Below are positions 39,147 to 47,994 of a stretch of DNA of 64,000 nt, in pieces. Source of the stretch: Erwinia sp. HDF1-3R (GTDB lineage Bacteria; Pseudomonadota; Gammaproteobacteria; Enterobacterales; Enterobacteriaceae); NCBI RefSeq assembly GCF_039621855.1, contig NZ_CP155071.1:62001-126000 (forward strand), read 5' to 3'. Numbering within the stretch: the first letter of the stretch is position 1; every line of letters starts with the position of its first letter. A program made the position numbers and the translations under genes. The notes beneath the pieces are model-generated. The model was not told the DNA's origin. It searched no databases and was given only the letters and a program-made list of their open reading frames with translations.

Positions 39147-39841
39147 GTCGCGGAAACCATCAGATAACCGCGGCCACGCAGGGTTTTGAACCAGGGGTGA
39201 CCATCTTTGCGGTCCGGCAGCTTCCTGCGCAGGTTAGAGATATGCATATCAATCGCGCGGTCAAACGGGGTGAGGCGTTTACCCAAAACCTCCTGGCTCA
39301 GGTGCTCACGGGAAACCACCTGCCCCAGATGCTGTGCCAGTAAATAGAGCAGGGTGAACTCTGTTCCGGTCAGGTCGAGCGCCTCGCTGTCGAAGCGGGC
39401 CTCCTGGCGGCCTGGATTCAGGCGCAGGTGGTCAACTTCCAGCGTCGGGGAGCTGCTGTCGTGCTGCTGTTGCTGTTCGCTCCAGACGGAACGGCGCAGG
39501 ATTGCACGTATACGGGCCACCAGTTCCCGATCGTTAAAGGGCTTAGGAAGATAGTCATCCGCGCCAAGTTCCAGCCCCAGAACGCGGTCAAGCTCGCTAC
39601 CGCGTGCGGTTAGCATAATGACCGGCGTCTGGTGCTGCTGGCGCAGCTCTTTAAGGGTATCAATGCCGTTTTTCCGTGGCATCATCACATCAAGCAAAAG
39701 CAGATCGATAGAGTTATCCAACAGGGCCAGTGCCTGTTCGCCATCACCGGCGACCACCACCTCGAACCCTTCCATCTCAAGTAATTCTTTCAGCAGCGAA
39801 GTCAATTCGCGGTCATCGTCAACTAACAGGATCTTATTCAT
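39143..39841 (-). CDS. cpxR: Envelope-stress response regulator CpxR
   Basis: OmpR-family regulator activated by CpxA. The receiver domain carries the acidic pair in 'ILLVDDDREL', the phosphorylated Asp51 in 'LLLLDVMMPRKNG' and the Lys of 'YLPKPF'. The winged-helix domain ends 'ISNLRRKLPDRKDGHPWFKT', then 'LRGRGYLM'. Length 232, identical to E. coli. First gene of cpxRA and divergent from cpxP; they share a promoter region with a CpxR box. Confidence 0.98.
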   Translation of the reverse strand: MNKILLVDDDRELTSLLKELLEMEGFEVVVAGDGEQALALLDNSIDLLLLDVMMPRKNGIDTLKELRQQHQTPVIMLTARGSELDRVLGLELGADDYLPKPFNDRELVARIRAILRRSVWSEQQQQHDSSSPTLEVDHLRLNPGRQEARFDSEALDLTGTEFTLLYLLAQHLGQVVSREHLSQEVLGKRLTPFDRAIDMHISNLRRKLPDRKDGHPWFKTLRGRGYLMVSAT

Positions 39842-39895
39842 TTTTATTGCCCTCCGCAGGCAAAATACCGTGAACGAATGCAGTCATTCCATGAC

Positions 39896-39910
39896 TTTAC
39901 TTAGTTTTAC
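39896..39910. promoter_or_regulatory. CpxR-binding box between cpxR and cpxP
   Basis: On the minus strand it reads GTAAA-N5-GTAAA, the exact CpxR consensus; plus strand TTTAC ttagt TTTAC. It lies 83 bp before cpxP and 55 bp before cpxR, fitting control of both. Confidence 0.85.
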
Positions 39911-39992
39911 AACCTCTGACGCATGTTTGCAGCTGGCCCCGTAGACTGAATTTTATCGAATCGAGACAGGCAAACCAATCTGGGAGTTAACG

Positions 39993-40490
39993 ATGCGCAA
40001 TGTTACCGCCGTCGTTGCGGTTCCGGCGCTGATACTCAGCTTCTCCGCCGCGTGGGCTGCAGATGTGACGACGACTGACGGGATGCATCAGGAAGACGCG
40101 GCGCCACGTAGTATGACGCAAGTTCCGCAGACTCACATGTTTGATGGCATCAATCTTACAGAGCAGCAACGCCAGCAGATGCGGGATTTAATGCAGCAGG
40201 CGCGTCACGAACGTTCTCCCATAAGTATTAACGATTTAGAGCAGCTGCACGAACTGATTATTGCAGAAAAATTTGATGAAACGGCCTATAAGGCAAAGCT
40301 GGACAGTATTGCGCAGGCGGAAGTCGCGCGGCAGGTTGATATGGCGAGAGTGCGCAACCAGATGTATCACCTGTTAACCCCAGGCCAGCAGGGCGTTTTA
40401 AACCAGAAACATCAGCAGCGTATGAACCAAATGCGCCAGCTAACGGACATGCAGCCATCTTCATCGTTGCATGCTGTAAGCAGTAAATGA
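39993..40490 (+). CDS. cpxP: Periplasmic Cpx inhibitor/chaperone CpxP
   Basis: Cap-shaped periplasmic dimer that damps CpxA signalling and delivers misfolded proteins to DegP. A signal peptide ends near 'SAAWA'. The mature protein has the two family LTxxQ motifs, 'LTEQQRQQM' and 'LTPGQQGVL'. Length 165, near 166 in E. coli. It is the first strong target of CpxR (box upstream), and its 3' UTR carries the CpxQ small RNA. Confidence 0.93.
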   Translation: MRNVTAVVAVPALILSFSAAWAADVTTTDGMHQEDAAPRSMTQVPQTHMFDGINLTEQQRQQMRDLMQQARHERSPISINDLEQLHELIIAEKFDETAYKAKLDSIAQAEVARQVDMARVRNQMYHLLTPGQQGVLNQKHQQRMNQMRQLTDMQPSSSLHAVSSK

Positions 40491-40540
40491 AGTGAGTAAC
40501 ACCCTGGGTGCATGCGTTGTACCTTCCCCAGAGTGAGTTT

Positions 40541-40590
40541 TACCCGTAGTAAGCTTTATCGTCAGTATCAGTATCAGTACCCGTAGTAAG
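40541..40590 (+). repeat. Direct repeats in the cpxP 3' UTR
   Basis: The 13-mer TACCCGTAGTAAG occurs at 40541-40553 and 40578-40590, with CAGTAT repeated between them. The stretch 40491-40649 is of low complexity and non-coding in all frames. Confidence 0.65.
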
Positions 40591-40649
40591 AGTAATCAGT
40601 AACGTAGTAACCCGCATCAAACGCAGTAACCAGTATCATAGTACCCCTG

Positions 40650-40707
40650 TTTTCCTTGCCATAGACACCATCCCTGTCTTCCCCCTCATGATGAGGGGGT
40701 TTTTTTT
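40650..40707 (+). ncRNA. cpxQ: CpxQ small RNA (cpxP 3' UTR)
   Basis: CpxQ is cut by RNase E from the cpxP mRNA and, with Hfq, represses inner-membrane and other envelope mRNAs during Cpx stress. Here 58 bases match the E. coli RNA as I recall it: it opens TTTTCCTTGCCATAGACACC, continues with CATCCCTGTCTT and ends in a terminator stem CCCCCTCA/TGAGGGGG (40681-40699) with eight T. Both seed regions appear conserved; only the loop of the terminator differs. Confidence 0.85.
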
Positions 40708-40801
40708 ATCCATTCCTTTTAATTCAATAAAAACTCTAATGATATCGAACAGTTGAGAGCCCTTTGAGCGTAAAAATATTCTTACGTGGAGCTGCTTGAG
40801 T

Positions 40802-40890
40802 TCAAAGCCGGGGTTGGTGACGATACCTCATCCTAAAAAAGATTTACCGGTTGGTACGGTAAAAGAATCAGAAAACAGGCGGGCATTTAA
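40802..40890 (+). pseudogene. HicA toxin 3' relic
   Basis: The frame reads 'SKPGLVTIPHPKKDLPVGTV', the conserved C-terminal half of HicA mRNA-cleaving toxins. It then needs one extra A in an A4 run (about 40860-40864) to continue 'KRIRKQAGI' to a TAA at 40888-40890. The N-terminal half with the catalytic His region is missing. Confidence 0.6.
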
Positions 40891-40916
40891 CCCCGCTTTC
40901 TCGAAGAGGCTTAAAT

Positions 40917-41177
40917 ATGTTTTATCCAATTGCGATCGAGCCAGGCGACGACCAGCACGCTTATGGCGTGACAGTGCCTGATTTACCAGGCTGTTTTTCC
41001 GCAGGCGATACCCTGGACGAAGCGATAGCAAAAGCAAAAGAGGCCATCACAGGCCATATTGAATTATTGGTCGAGCTGGGGCAGGACATTCCGGCTGTGT
41101 CTACGGTGGGGGCGCTGGCTGAAAAGTCCGGGTTTGCAGGTTACACGTGGGCACTGGTTGATGCGGTCAATGCGTAA
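40917..41177 (+). CDS. HicB-like antitoxin, C-terminally truncated
   Basis: An 86-residue protein with the HicB fold: 'AYGVTVPDLPGCFSAGDTLD', 'EAIAKAKEAITGHIELLVEL' and 'WALVDAVNA'. Full HicB proteins continue 40-60 residues with a DNA-binding domain ('YLGK...INVTLP'), absent here. It sits 26 bp after the HicA relic, in normal hicA-hicB order. Since the toxin is broken, this is probably a decaying toxin-antitoxin locus between cpxP and the catalase gene. Confidence 0.7.
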   Translation: MFYPIAIEPGDDQHAYGVTVPDLPGCFSAGDTLDEAIAKAKEAITGHIELLVELGQDIPAVSTVGALAEKSGFAGYTWALVDAVNA

Positions 41178-41566
41178 GGCTGTAAGAAGCGCTGAATATC
41201 AAGAGCGTAGACAACTTTTTCATAATGATGATCCACCGCCCAGCGGGAAGAACATCACCCTTCATTACCAACCGGTAATACCCTGGCGATAAAACCGCCT
41301 GTCATCCCCATTTTCTCTTCCATAATGCTGAAAACCGCGTAAGTGTGATCGAGATCGCATATTGGTAATGAATTTTCACATCATGTAACAGGCTTCTAAC
41401 TGCGTTAAAGCGCGACCTGACTGTCTTTTTGAGTGGTACTAATTTGAGTTATAAGCCCCAGCCTATTAATTCAATAGCGGTGCGACCCTCATCATTCAAC
41501 GCTATGAAGGTTAAAGTCATTTCCCACGGTAACTTTGCGGGTTAGCGACAATATGATGAGGAAGAG
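41178..41566. other. Gene-free interval before the catalase gene
   Basis: About 390 bp without a convincing gene. It must contain the katB promoter; I see no clear OxyR site by eye. The minus strand has a short frame (MEEKMGMTGGFIARVLPVGN) near 41260-41325 that may be a relic of an unknown gene. Confidence 0.4.
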
Positions 41567-43117
41567 ATGATGAGACGAAAGAGTAATTCAGGTTTTTGTA
41601 GCCAGCGTAAGGCACTCTGCGTGGTGATTTCTTCGCTGCTGGTAAGCTCCGCCGCGATGGCAGAGACTCTGACGCGGGATAACGGTGCGCCAGTAGGTGA
41701 CAATCAAAATTCACAAACCGCGGGAGCATCCGGGCCGGTATTATTACAGGACGTTCAGCTGCTGCAAAAATTACAGCGTTTCGACCGCGAGCGTATTCCT
41801 GAACGTGTCGTCCATGCCCGGGGAACCGGGGCCTTTGGTGAATTTAGCGCAACGGCAGATATTTCTGACCTGACCACGGCTGCGGTATTTACTAAAGGTG
41901 AACAGACTCCGGTGTTTGTCCGTTTTTCCAGTGTGGTTCACGGCAACCATTCGCCCGAAACGCTGCGCGACCCGCATGGCTTCGCCACTAAGTTTTATAC
42001 CAAAGAGGGGAACTGGGACCTGGTTGGCAACAACTTCCCGACGTTCTTTATACGCGATGCGATTAAATTCCCCGATATGGTCCATGCGTTCAAGCCCGAT
42101 CCACGCACCAACCTTGATGATGATTCACGTCGTTTTGATTTCTTCTCCCACGTTCCCGAAGCAACCCGTACGCTAACGGAGCTCTATTCCAATGAAGGAA
42201 CGCCAGCCTCTTTCCGCAACATGGACGGGAACAGCGTTCATGCCTACAAATTCGTGAATGCGAAGGGTGAAATCCACTACGTTAAATTCCACTGGAAAAC
42301 GCTACAGGGCATCAAAAATCTCGACCCGAAACAGGTTGAGGCGGTACAGGGTAAAGATTACAGCCACCTGACACACGATCTGGTATCAGCCATTAATCGC
42401 GGTGATTTTCCCAGGTGGGATCTCTATATCCAGGTGCTGAAGCCTGAGGATCTGAAGAAGTTTGACTTCGATCCTCTCGACGCCACCAAGATCTGGCCTG
42501 ACGTGCCCGAACGTAAAATTGGTCAACTGGTGTTGAACAAAAACCCCGATAACGTCTTCCAGCAAACGGAGCAGGTAGCGATGGCGCCGTCCAACCTGGT
42601 GCCAGGTATCGAAGCGTCAGAGGATAAACTGTTGCAGGGCAGACTCTTTGCCTATGCCGACACGCAGATGTACCGCATCGGCGCGAACGGTTTTAGCCTG
42701 CCCATCAACCAGGCCCGGACGCCGGTGAATAACGGCAGTCAGGATGGCAGCCTTAACGCCGGCCACACTCAGGATAAGGGCGTTAATTACCAGCCCAGCC
42801 GACTTTACCCGCGTGAGGAACTCTCCTCTGCGCGCTACAGTCAGCTGCCGGTGGAAGGCACCACGCAGCAGACTAAGATCCAGCGCGAGCAGAACTTTAA
42901 GCAGACCGGCGATCTCTACCGCTCTTACAGCAAAAAAGATCGGGACGACCTGATCGCCAGCCTGGGCAGCGCGCTGGCGATCACCGATACGGAGAGCAAA
43001 AACATCATGCTTTCCTATTTCTACAAGGCAGACAAAGAGTACGGTACCCGTCTGACAACGGTCGCTAAAGGTGATTTAGCCACGGTGCAGAAGCTGGCGG
43101 ATAAATTATCTGACTGA
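41567..43117 (+). CDS. katB: Periplasmic monofunctional heme catalase (KatB type)
   Basis: Breaks down hydrogen peroxide. A signal peptide of about 32 residues ends 'SSAAMA', so the enzyme is exported. The small-subunit catalase fold follows: the distal His in 'PERVVHARGTGAFGEF', the Asn in 'GNNFPTFFIRDAIKFPDMVH', and the proximal heme ligand Tyr in 'RLFAYADTQMYRIG'. Length 516. The arrangement with a following exported ankyrin protein matches katB-ankB of Pseudomonas, where the partner is needed for full catalase activity. Its place between cpxP and fieF is not seen in E. coli. Confidence 0.92.
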   Translation: MMRRKSNSGFCSQRKALCVVISSLLVSSAAMAETLTRDNGAPVGDNQNSQTAGASGPVLLQDVQLLQKLQRFDRERIPERVVHARGTGAFGEFSATADISDLTTAAVFTKGEQTPVFVRFSSVVHGNHSPETLRDPHGFATKFYTKEGNWDLVGNNFPTFFIRDAIKFPDMVHAFKPDPRTNLDDDSRRFDFFSHVPEATRTLTELYSNEGTPASFRNMDGNSVHAYKFVNAKGEIHYVKFHWKTLQGIKNLDPKQVEAVQGKDYSHLTHDLVSAINRGDFPRWDLYIQVLKPEDLKKFDFDPLDATKIWPDVPERKIGQLVLNKNPDNVFQQTEQVAMAPSNLVPGIEASEDKLLQGRLFAYADTQMYRIGANGFSLPINQARTPVNNGSQDGSLNAGHTQDKGVNYQPSRLYPREELSSARYSQLPVEGTTQQTKIQREQNFKQTGDLYRSYSKKDRDDLIASLGSALAITDTESKNIMLSYFYKADKEYGTRLTTVAKGDLATVQKLADKLSD

Positions 43118-43182
43118 CAGCGTCTTTTCCCCTGCCCGGTTAAACCTGCCCGGGCAGGAGAAGCCCTGAAGGAGATCGCGAA

Positions 43183-43734
43183 ATGAAAGCATTAAGCGTC
43201 CAGCTATGGCTGATAGCATTTTTGCTGCTGTCCGTGACGGCTAAAGCGGCAACGACGCAAACCGATGATCGTCAGGTAAGAGCAGAGCTGAATAATTATC
43301 TTTGGGATGCGGCACGACGCGGAGATAACACCCTGATCAAAACGCTCGTTGAGGCGAAATACAATCTCAATGCGGCCGATGAAAAAGGGTACACCGCCAT
43401 TATCCTTGCGGCCTATCACGGCCATGATGATACGGTAAAAATGTTGATTGATGGCGGTGCCGACCCCTGCCAGCGCGATCGGCGCGGCAACAGTGCGCTG
43501 ATGGGGGCCATCTTTAAGGGTGAACTAAAGGTGGCGCGCCGTTTGATCGACGCCCATTGCCAGCCCGATATGCGTAACAATGCCGGTCAGACCGCGGCAA
43601 TGTATGCTTCGCTGTTTCAGCGACAGTCACTGCTCCAGGCGCTGCGTGAAAAAGGGGCTGATATGCATGCCGTCGACGCCAAAGGAAACTCCGCCGAAAG
43701 CCTGGCATCAGGGAGAATTAACGGCATCCCGTAA
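43183..43734 (+). CDS. ankB: Periplasmic ankyrin-repeat protein (AnkB type)
   Basis: Exported protein of 183 residues: a signal peptide ends near 'VTAKAA', followed by about four ankyrin repeats ('DEKGYTAIILAAYHGHDDTV', 'DRRGNSALMGAIFKGELKVA', 'NNAGQTAAMYASLFQRQSLL', 'DAKGNSAESLASG'). It lies 65 bp after katB on the same strand, with a GC-rich hairpin in between. In Pseudomonas AnkB supports activity of the exported catalase; the same role is inferred here. Confidence 0.85.
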   Translation: MKALSVQLWLIAFLLLSVTAKAATTQTDDRQVRAELNNYLWDAARRGDNTLIKTLVEAKYNLNAADEKGYTAIILAAYHGHDDTVKMLIDGGADPCQRDRRGNSALMGAIFKGELKVARRLIDAHCQPDMRNNAGQTAAMYASLFQRQSLLQALREKGADMHAVDAKGNSAESLASGRINGIP

Positions 43735-43767
43735 CGCCCGGAAACGCGCAATTAACCGGCCGATCTC

Positions 43768-43798
43768 AGCCCCGCTATTACTGGCGGGGCTTTTTTTT
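43768..43798 (+). terminator. Terminator behind ankB
   Basis: Stem AGCCCCGC/GCGGGGCT with an eight-base loop, followed by eight T, 33 bp past the ankB stop. Confidence 0.85.
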
Positions 43799-43845
43799 GC
43801 TCAGGATCCAGTATACTTACGCCACTAACCTGAACGGAGTAAGGC

Positions 43846-44748
43846 ATGGAACATCACTACGCCCGGCTGGTAAACTCTGCTGCGCTGGCGGCAACTTCAC
43901 TGGCTTCGATTCTGCTGTTGGTGAAGATTTTTGCCTGGTGGTACACCGGATCGGTAAGCCTGCTGGCTGCCCTGGTCGACTCGCTGGTGGATATTGCCGC
44001 CTCGCTTACTAACCTCTTCGTTGTCCGCTACTCCCTACAACCTGCTGATGCTGAACACACGTTTGGACATGGCAAAGCAGAGTCACTGGCCGCGCTGGCG
44101 CAAAGTATGTTTATCTCAGGATCCGCGCTGTTTCTTTTTCTGACGGGTTTACAACATCTTGCTTCGCCAAACGACATGCGCGCCCCGCTGGTAGGGATCG
44201 TGGTGACGCTGGTTGCACTGGTGTCTACGCTGGTGCTGGTTACGTTCCAGCGATGGGTTGTGCGGCGAACCCGCAGCCTGGCGATTCGTGCCGATATGCT
44301 TCACTACCAGTCTGATGTGGTAATGAACGGTGCCATTCTGCTGGCGCTGGGCCTGAGCTGGTATGGTTTTAAGCGCGCCGATGCGCTTTTTGCCCTCGGG
44401 ATAGGCGTGTGGATCCTTTATAGTGCATTACGGATGGGCTATGAAGCGGTCCAGGCGTTGCTTGACCGTGCACTGCCCGATGAGGATCGCCAGGCGATTG
44501 TTGATATTGCCTCCCGCTGGCCCGGGGTGAGTGGGGCGCATGATATTCGTACCCGACAGTCGGGGCCGACCCGTTTTATACAGCTCCATCTTGAGATGGA
44601 CGACAATCTGCCGTTATATGAGGCACACCGGGTCGCCGATCAGGTTGAACAGGCGCTGTTAAAAAAATTCCCGGGTTCTGACGTCATTATTCATCAGGAT
44701 CCCTGTTCGGCAGTGCCTTCATCAGACAGAAGCAGCAGTGAACGATGA
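43846..44748 (+). CDS. fieF: Ferrous-iron/zinc efflux pump FieF
   Basis: Cation diffusion facilitator of the inner membrane that exports Zn2+, Fe2+ and Cd2+ in exchange for protons. Six hydrophobic segments are seen; the metal site is formed by 'LVDSLVDIA' (two Asp in helix 2) and '[13 protein letters not shown]' (His and Asp in helix 5). The C-terminal cytoplasmic domain has the zinc-binding '[20 protein letters not shown]'. Length 300, identical to E. coli. Precedes pfkA as in E. coli. Confidence 0.97.
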   Translation: MEHHYARLVNSAALAATSLASILLLVKIFAWWYTGSVSLLAALVDSLVDIAASLTNLFVVRYSLQPADAEHTFGHGKAESLAALAQSMFISGSALFLFLTGLQHLASPNDMRAPLVGIVVTLVALVSTLVLVTFQRWVVRRTRSLAIRADMLHYQSDVVMNGAILLALGLSWYGFKRADALFALGIGVWILYSALRMGYEAVQALLDRALPDEDRQAIVDIASRWPGVSGAHDIRTRQSGPTRFIQLHLEMDDNLPLYEAHRVADQVEQALLKKFPGSDVIIHQDPCSAVPSSDRSSSER

Positions 44749-44959
44749 TTCTTGTGTTAAATAAATTACTTAGCCCTCTTAACCGCCAAAACGTGACGCC
44801 GCTCAAAAAAATTAGCGGGACGATGACTGACCTGAATCAATTCAGCTCACAGGCTTTGATATACTATGGCGATTATCAGTTGGCAGATACGCCCGCGTTC
44901 GTCGAGTCATCCCGGCGTTAAGAGTTTAAAAATTTGCATTAACAAGTTCAGAGGTTGTC

Positions 44960-45922
44960 ATGATCAAAAAAATCGGTGTACTGACAAGTGGCGGAGATGC
45001 GCCGGGTATGAACGCGGCCATCCGGGGCGTTGTGCGCGCTGCCCTGAGTGAAGGACTGGAAGTAGCGGGGATTTATGATGGCTACCTGGGCTTGTATGAA
45101 GATCGTATGGTCAATCTGGACCGCTACAGCGTATCCGACATGATTAACCGCGGCGGCACCTTTCTTGGCTCAGCGCGTTTCCCTGAGTTCCGTGAAGAGT
45201 CCGTGCGGACTGTCGCTATCGAAAATATGAAAAAACGCGGGATTGACGCGCTGGTGGTTATCGGGGGCGATGGCTCTTATATGGGGGCTAAGCGTCTGAC
45301 CGAAATGGGATTCCCCTGCATTGGCTTGCCGGGCACCATTGATAACGATGTGGCGGGCACCGACTATACCATCGGCTACTTCACCGCGCTCGAAACGGTG
45401 GTGGAGGCGATTGACCGCCTGCGCGATACCTCATCGTCTCACCAGCGTATCTCTATTGTCGAAGTGATGGGCCGCTACTGTGGCGACCTGACCCTGGCGG
45501 CGGCCATTGCCGGCGGCTGCGAGTTTATCGTGCTGCCGGAAATTCCCTATACGCGTGAAGAGCTGGTAGAAGAGATTAAAGCCGGTATCGCTAAAGGGAA
45601 AAAGCATGCCATTGTGGCGATCACCGAGCATATCTGCGATATCGACGAACTGGCGAAATACATCGAGTCTGAAACGAAGCGTGAAACACGCTCAACGGTG
45701 CTGGGACATATTCAGCGTGGTGGTGCGCCGGTCGCCTATGACCGTATTCTCGCTTCGCGCATGGGCGCTTACTCTATCGAACTGCTGTTACAGGGCTACG
45801 GTGGACGCTGCGTCGGTATTCAGAATGAGAAGATGGTCCATCACGATATTATTGATGCGATTGAAAATATGAAGCGTCCCTTCAAGGGCGACTGGCTGGA
45901 AACGGCGAAAAAACTTTACTGA
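44960..45922 (+). CDS. pfkA: ATP-dependent 6-phosphofructokinase
   Basis: Main glycolytic phosphofructokinase, a cytoplasmic tetramer activated by ADP and inhibited by phosphoenolpyruvate. The ATP site '[19 protein letters not shown]' is at the N-terminus; '[19 protein letters not shown]' holds the catalytic Asp, and '[13 protein letters not shown]' the sugar-phosphate site. Length 320 as in E. coli. It stands alone with its own terminator; 44749-44959 is its promoter region. Confidence 0.98.
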   Translation: MIKKIGVLTSGGDAPGMNAAIRGVVRAALSEGLEVAGIYDGYLGLYEDRMVNLDRYSVSDMINRGGTFLGSARFPEFREESVRTVAIENMKKRGIDALVVIGGDGSYMGAKRLTEMGFPCIGLPGTIDNDVAGTDYTIGYFTALETVVEAIDRLRDTSSSHQRISIVEVMGRYCGDLTLAAAIAGGCEFIVLPEIPYTREELVEEIKAGIAKGKKHAIVAITEHICDIDELAKYIESETKRETRSTVLGHIQRGGAPVAYDRILASRMGAYSIELLLQGYGGRCVGIQNEKMVHHDIIDAIENMKRPFKGDWLETAKKLY

Positions 45923-45930
45923 GATAAATC

Positions 45931-45957
45931 AAGGCGCTGATCGACAGCGCCTTTTTT
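45931..45957 (+). terminator. Terminator of pfkA
   Basis: Stem AAGGCGCTG/CAGCGCCTT with loop ATCGA followed by a T run, eight bases past the pfkA stop. Confidence 0.88.
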
Positions 45958-46064
45958 ATGCAGAGCCATATTCCATCCAGTTATTAAGGCTTCATTTTAA
46001 TTCTTTAATTCAACCTGTGCTTTGTGTCACGCTCTCTGCGATAAAACCTTTGGGAGAGCATAGA

Positions 46065-47057
46065 ATGAATAAGTGGAGTATTGGGTTTACCCTGCTGCTG
46101 GCCTCGACCAGCGTGCTGGCGAAAGATATCCAGCTGCTGAACGTTTCCTATGATCCAACGCGTGAATTATACGAACAGTATAATAAAGCCTTTAGCGCGC
46201 ACTATAAGCAGGAAACCGGCGACAACGTGGTGATCCGTCAGTCGCACGGCGGCTCAGGCAAGCAGGCGACCTCTGTGATTAATGGTATTCGTGCCGACGT
46301 CGTGACCCTGGCGCTGGCTTCCGATGTGGATGCCATCGCCGATCGTGGCCGTATTGATAAAAACTGGATCAAGCGCCTGCCCGATAACTCCGCTCCCTAT
46401 ACCTCCACCATCGTTTTCCTGGTGCGCAAAGGCAATCCTAAGAAAATCCACGACTGGCAGGATTTAACCAAACCTGGCGTCTCGGTGATTACCCCTAACC
46501 CTAAAACGTCCGGCGGGGCGCGCTGGAACTATCTGGCGGCCTGGGGCTGGGCGTTAGATCATAACAACGGTGACAAGGCAAAAGCCCAGGACTACATCAG
46601 AGCACTGTTTAAAAACGTTGAGGTGCAGGATTCCGGTGCGCGCGGTGCCACCAATACTTTCGTTGAACGCGGCATTGGTGACGTGCTGATCGCGTGGGAA
46701 AACGAAGCTTACCTGGCCGTGAATAAACTGGGCAAAGACCAGTTTGAAATCGTGACCCCCGGCGAGTCTATTCTTGCAGAACCCACGGTTTCCGTCGTTG
46801 ATAAAGTGGTGGACGAGCGCGGCACCCGTAAGGTCGCCGAAGATTATCTGAAATACCTCTATTCGCCTGAAGGTCAGGAAATCGCTGCGCAAAATTACTA
46901 TCGTCCACGCGATCCCGCCGTGGCGAAAAAGTATGCTGATAAGTTCGCACCGGTGAAACTCTTCACCATTGACGATGCAAAATTCGGCGGCTGGGCGGCT
47001 GCTCAGAAGACTCACTTCGCCGATGGCGGCACTTACGATCAAGCTATGAAGCGTTGA
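46065..47057 (+). CDS. sbp: Sulfate-binding protein Sbp
   Basis: Periplasmic binding protein delivering sulfate to the CysTWA ABC transporter. The signal peptide ends 'STSVLA' near residue 19, and the mature part starts '[17 protein letters not shown]'. '[20 protein letters not shown]' and '[20 protein letters not shown]' are ligand-binding blocks. The start at 46065 follows GGGAGAG; length 330, near 329 in E. coli. Probably under CysB control as in E. coli (inferred). Confidence 0.96.
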   Translation: MNKWSIGFTLLLASTSVLAKDIQLLNVSYDPTRELYEQYNKAFSAHYKQETGDNVVIRQSHGGSGKQATSVINGIRADVVTLALASDVDAIADRGRIDKNWIKRLPDNSAPYTSTIVFLVRKGNPKKIHDWQDLTKPGVSVITPNPKTSGGARWNYLAAWGWALDHNNGDKAKAQDYIRALFKNVEVQDSGARGATNTFVERGIGDVLIAWENEAYLAVNKLGKDQFEIVTPGESILAEPTVSVVDKVVDERGTRKVAEDYLKYLYSPEGQEIAAQNYYRPRDPAVAKKYADKFAPVKLFTIDDAKFGGWAAAQKTHFADGGTYDQAMKR

Positions 47058-47100
47058 AAGAAAAATAGTTAAGTAGGTGAATTATTTAACATGATCTTTG

Positions 47101-47131
47101 TCGCCTGTTCGTTTACATTATGAACAGGCGA
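47101..47131 (+). terminator. Hairpin between sbp and cdh
   Basis: Ten-base-pair stem TCGCCTGTTC/GAACAGGCGA with an 11-base loop, without a clear T run. It may end the sbp transcript or protect its 3' end. Confidence 0.5.
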
Positions 47132-47149
47132 TAATCAGAGGTTTAGATC

Positions 47150-47926
47150 ATGAAGGGGCGAAAGCGACTCCTGACAGGCGTTGTAGTAGCAGGGGTAGTT
47201 GCGACGGCTGGTTTCGCCTCTATTGCATTTAAATATAAGCATAATTCTGCCGTGCTTTGGGCAATTGTCAGCCAGAAATGCGTGCCCGGAGAGCTGGAAA
47301 ATAACGATCCCACACCCTGCCGACAGGTGGATGTACATAATGGCTTTGTGGTACTAAAAGATCGCAATGGCCCGCTGCAATTTTTACTTCTTCCAACCAA
47401 AAAAATCGCCGGTATCGAAAGTCCTGAGCTGCTCAACCCCGCGACCCCCAATTTTTTTGCTGAAGCCTGGCACTCCCGCCACTTTATGGACGAGCGCTAC
47501 GGCGCACACGTCGATGACAGCGCTATCGCGCTCAGCATTAATTCCCCCACGGGCAGAACGCAAAATCAGCTTCACATTCATATTTCCTGTCTGAGGCCGG
47601 ATATCCGACAGAAGCTGAACGCGCTGGATGCCACGCTGACTCCCCGCTGGCAGTCGCTACAGCTGGTGGGGCATGATTATCAGGTACGTACCGTCACGCG
47701 GGACGAATTCAAGAGAACCAGCCCCTTTATTCGCCTTGCGGCCGACCTGCCGGGTGCACGGGAAGAAATGGGTAAATACAGCATCGCCGTGGCGGCGCTA
47801 TCGGATGGGCGTCGCGCGTTGCTGGTGGTTAAGCGTAATCTGCTGGTATTGAATCGGGCCTCTGCCGAGGAGCTACAGGATCACAGCTGCCAGATACTGC
47901 ATCCCCGGGGCGCTGTTAAGTCGTAA
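47150..47926 (+). CDS. cdh: CDP-diacylglycerol pyrophosphatase
   Basis: Hydrolyses CDP-diacylglycerol to phosphatidate and CMP at the inner membrane. An uncleaved N-terminal anchor (about residues 7-27) precedes the Cdh domain: 'AIVSQKCVPGE', 'VLKDRNGPLQFLLLPTKKIA' and the HIT-like catalytic 'GRTQNQLHIHISCLRPD'. Length 258, near 251 in E. coli. Follows sbp as in E. coli. Confidence 0.94.
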   Translation: MKGRKRLLTGVVVAGVVATAGFASIAFKYKHNSAVLWAIVSQKCVPGELENNDPTPCRQVDVHNGFVVLKDRNGPLQFLLLPTKKIAGIESPELLNPATPNFFAEAWHSRHFMDERYGAHVDDSAIALSINSPTGRTQNQLHIHISCLRPDIRQKLNALDATLTPRWQSLQLVGHDYQVRTVTRDEFKRTSPFIRLAADLPGAREEMGKYSIAVAALSDGRRALLVVKRNLLVLNRASAEELQDHSCQILHPRGAVKS

Positions 47927-47994
47927 TCCTGAAATCGGTTGTCAGTCACTACAGGCTCAACGCTGGGGCTACAAGCACCCCCAGCGCAGGTTCA

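Noticed and set aside
41178-41330. Minus-strand short frames as secreted or metabolic genes
   Set aside because: They are very short, overlap the hicB end or lack a ribosome site; noted only as possible relics.
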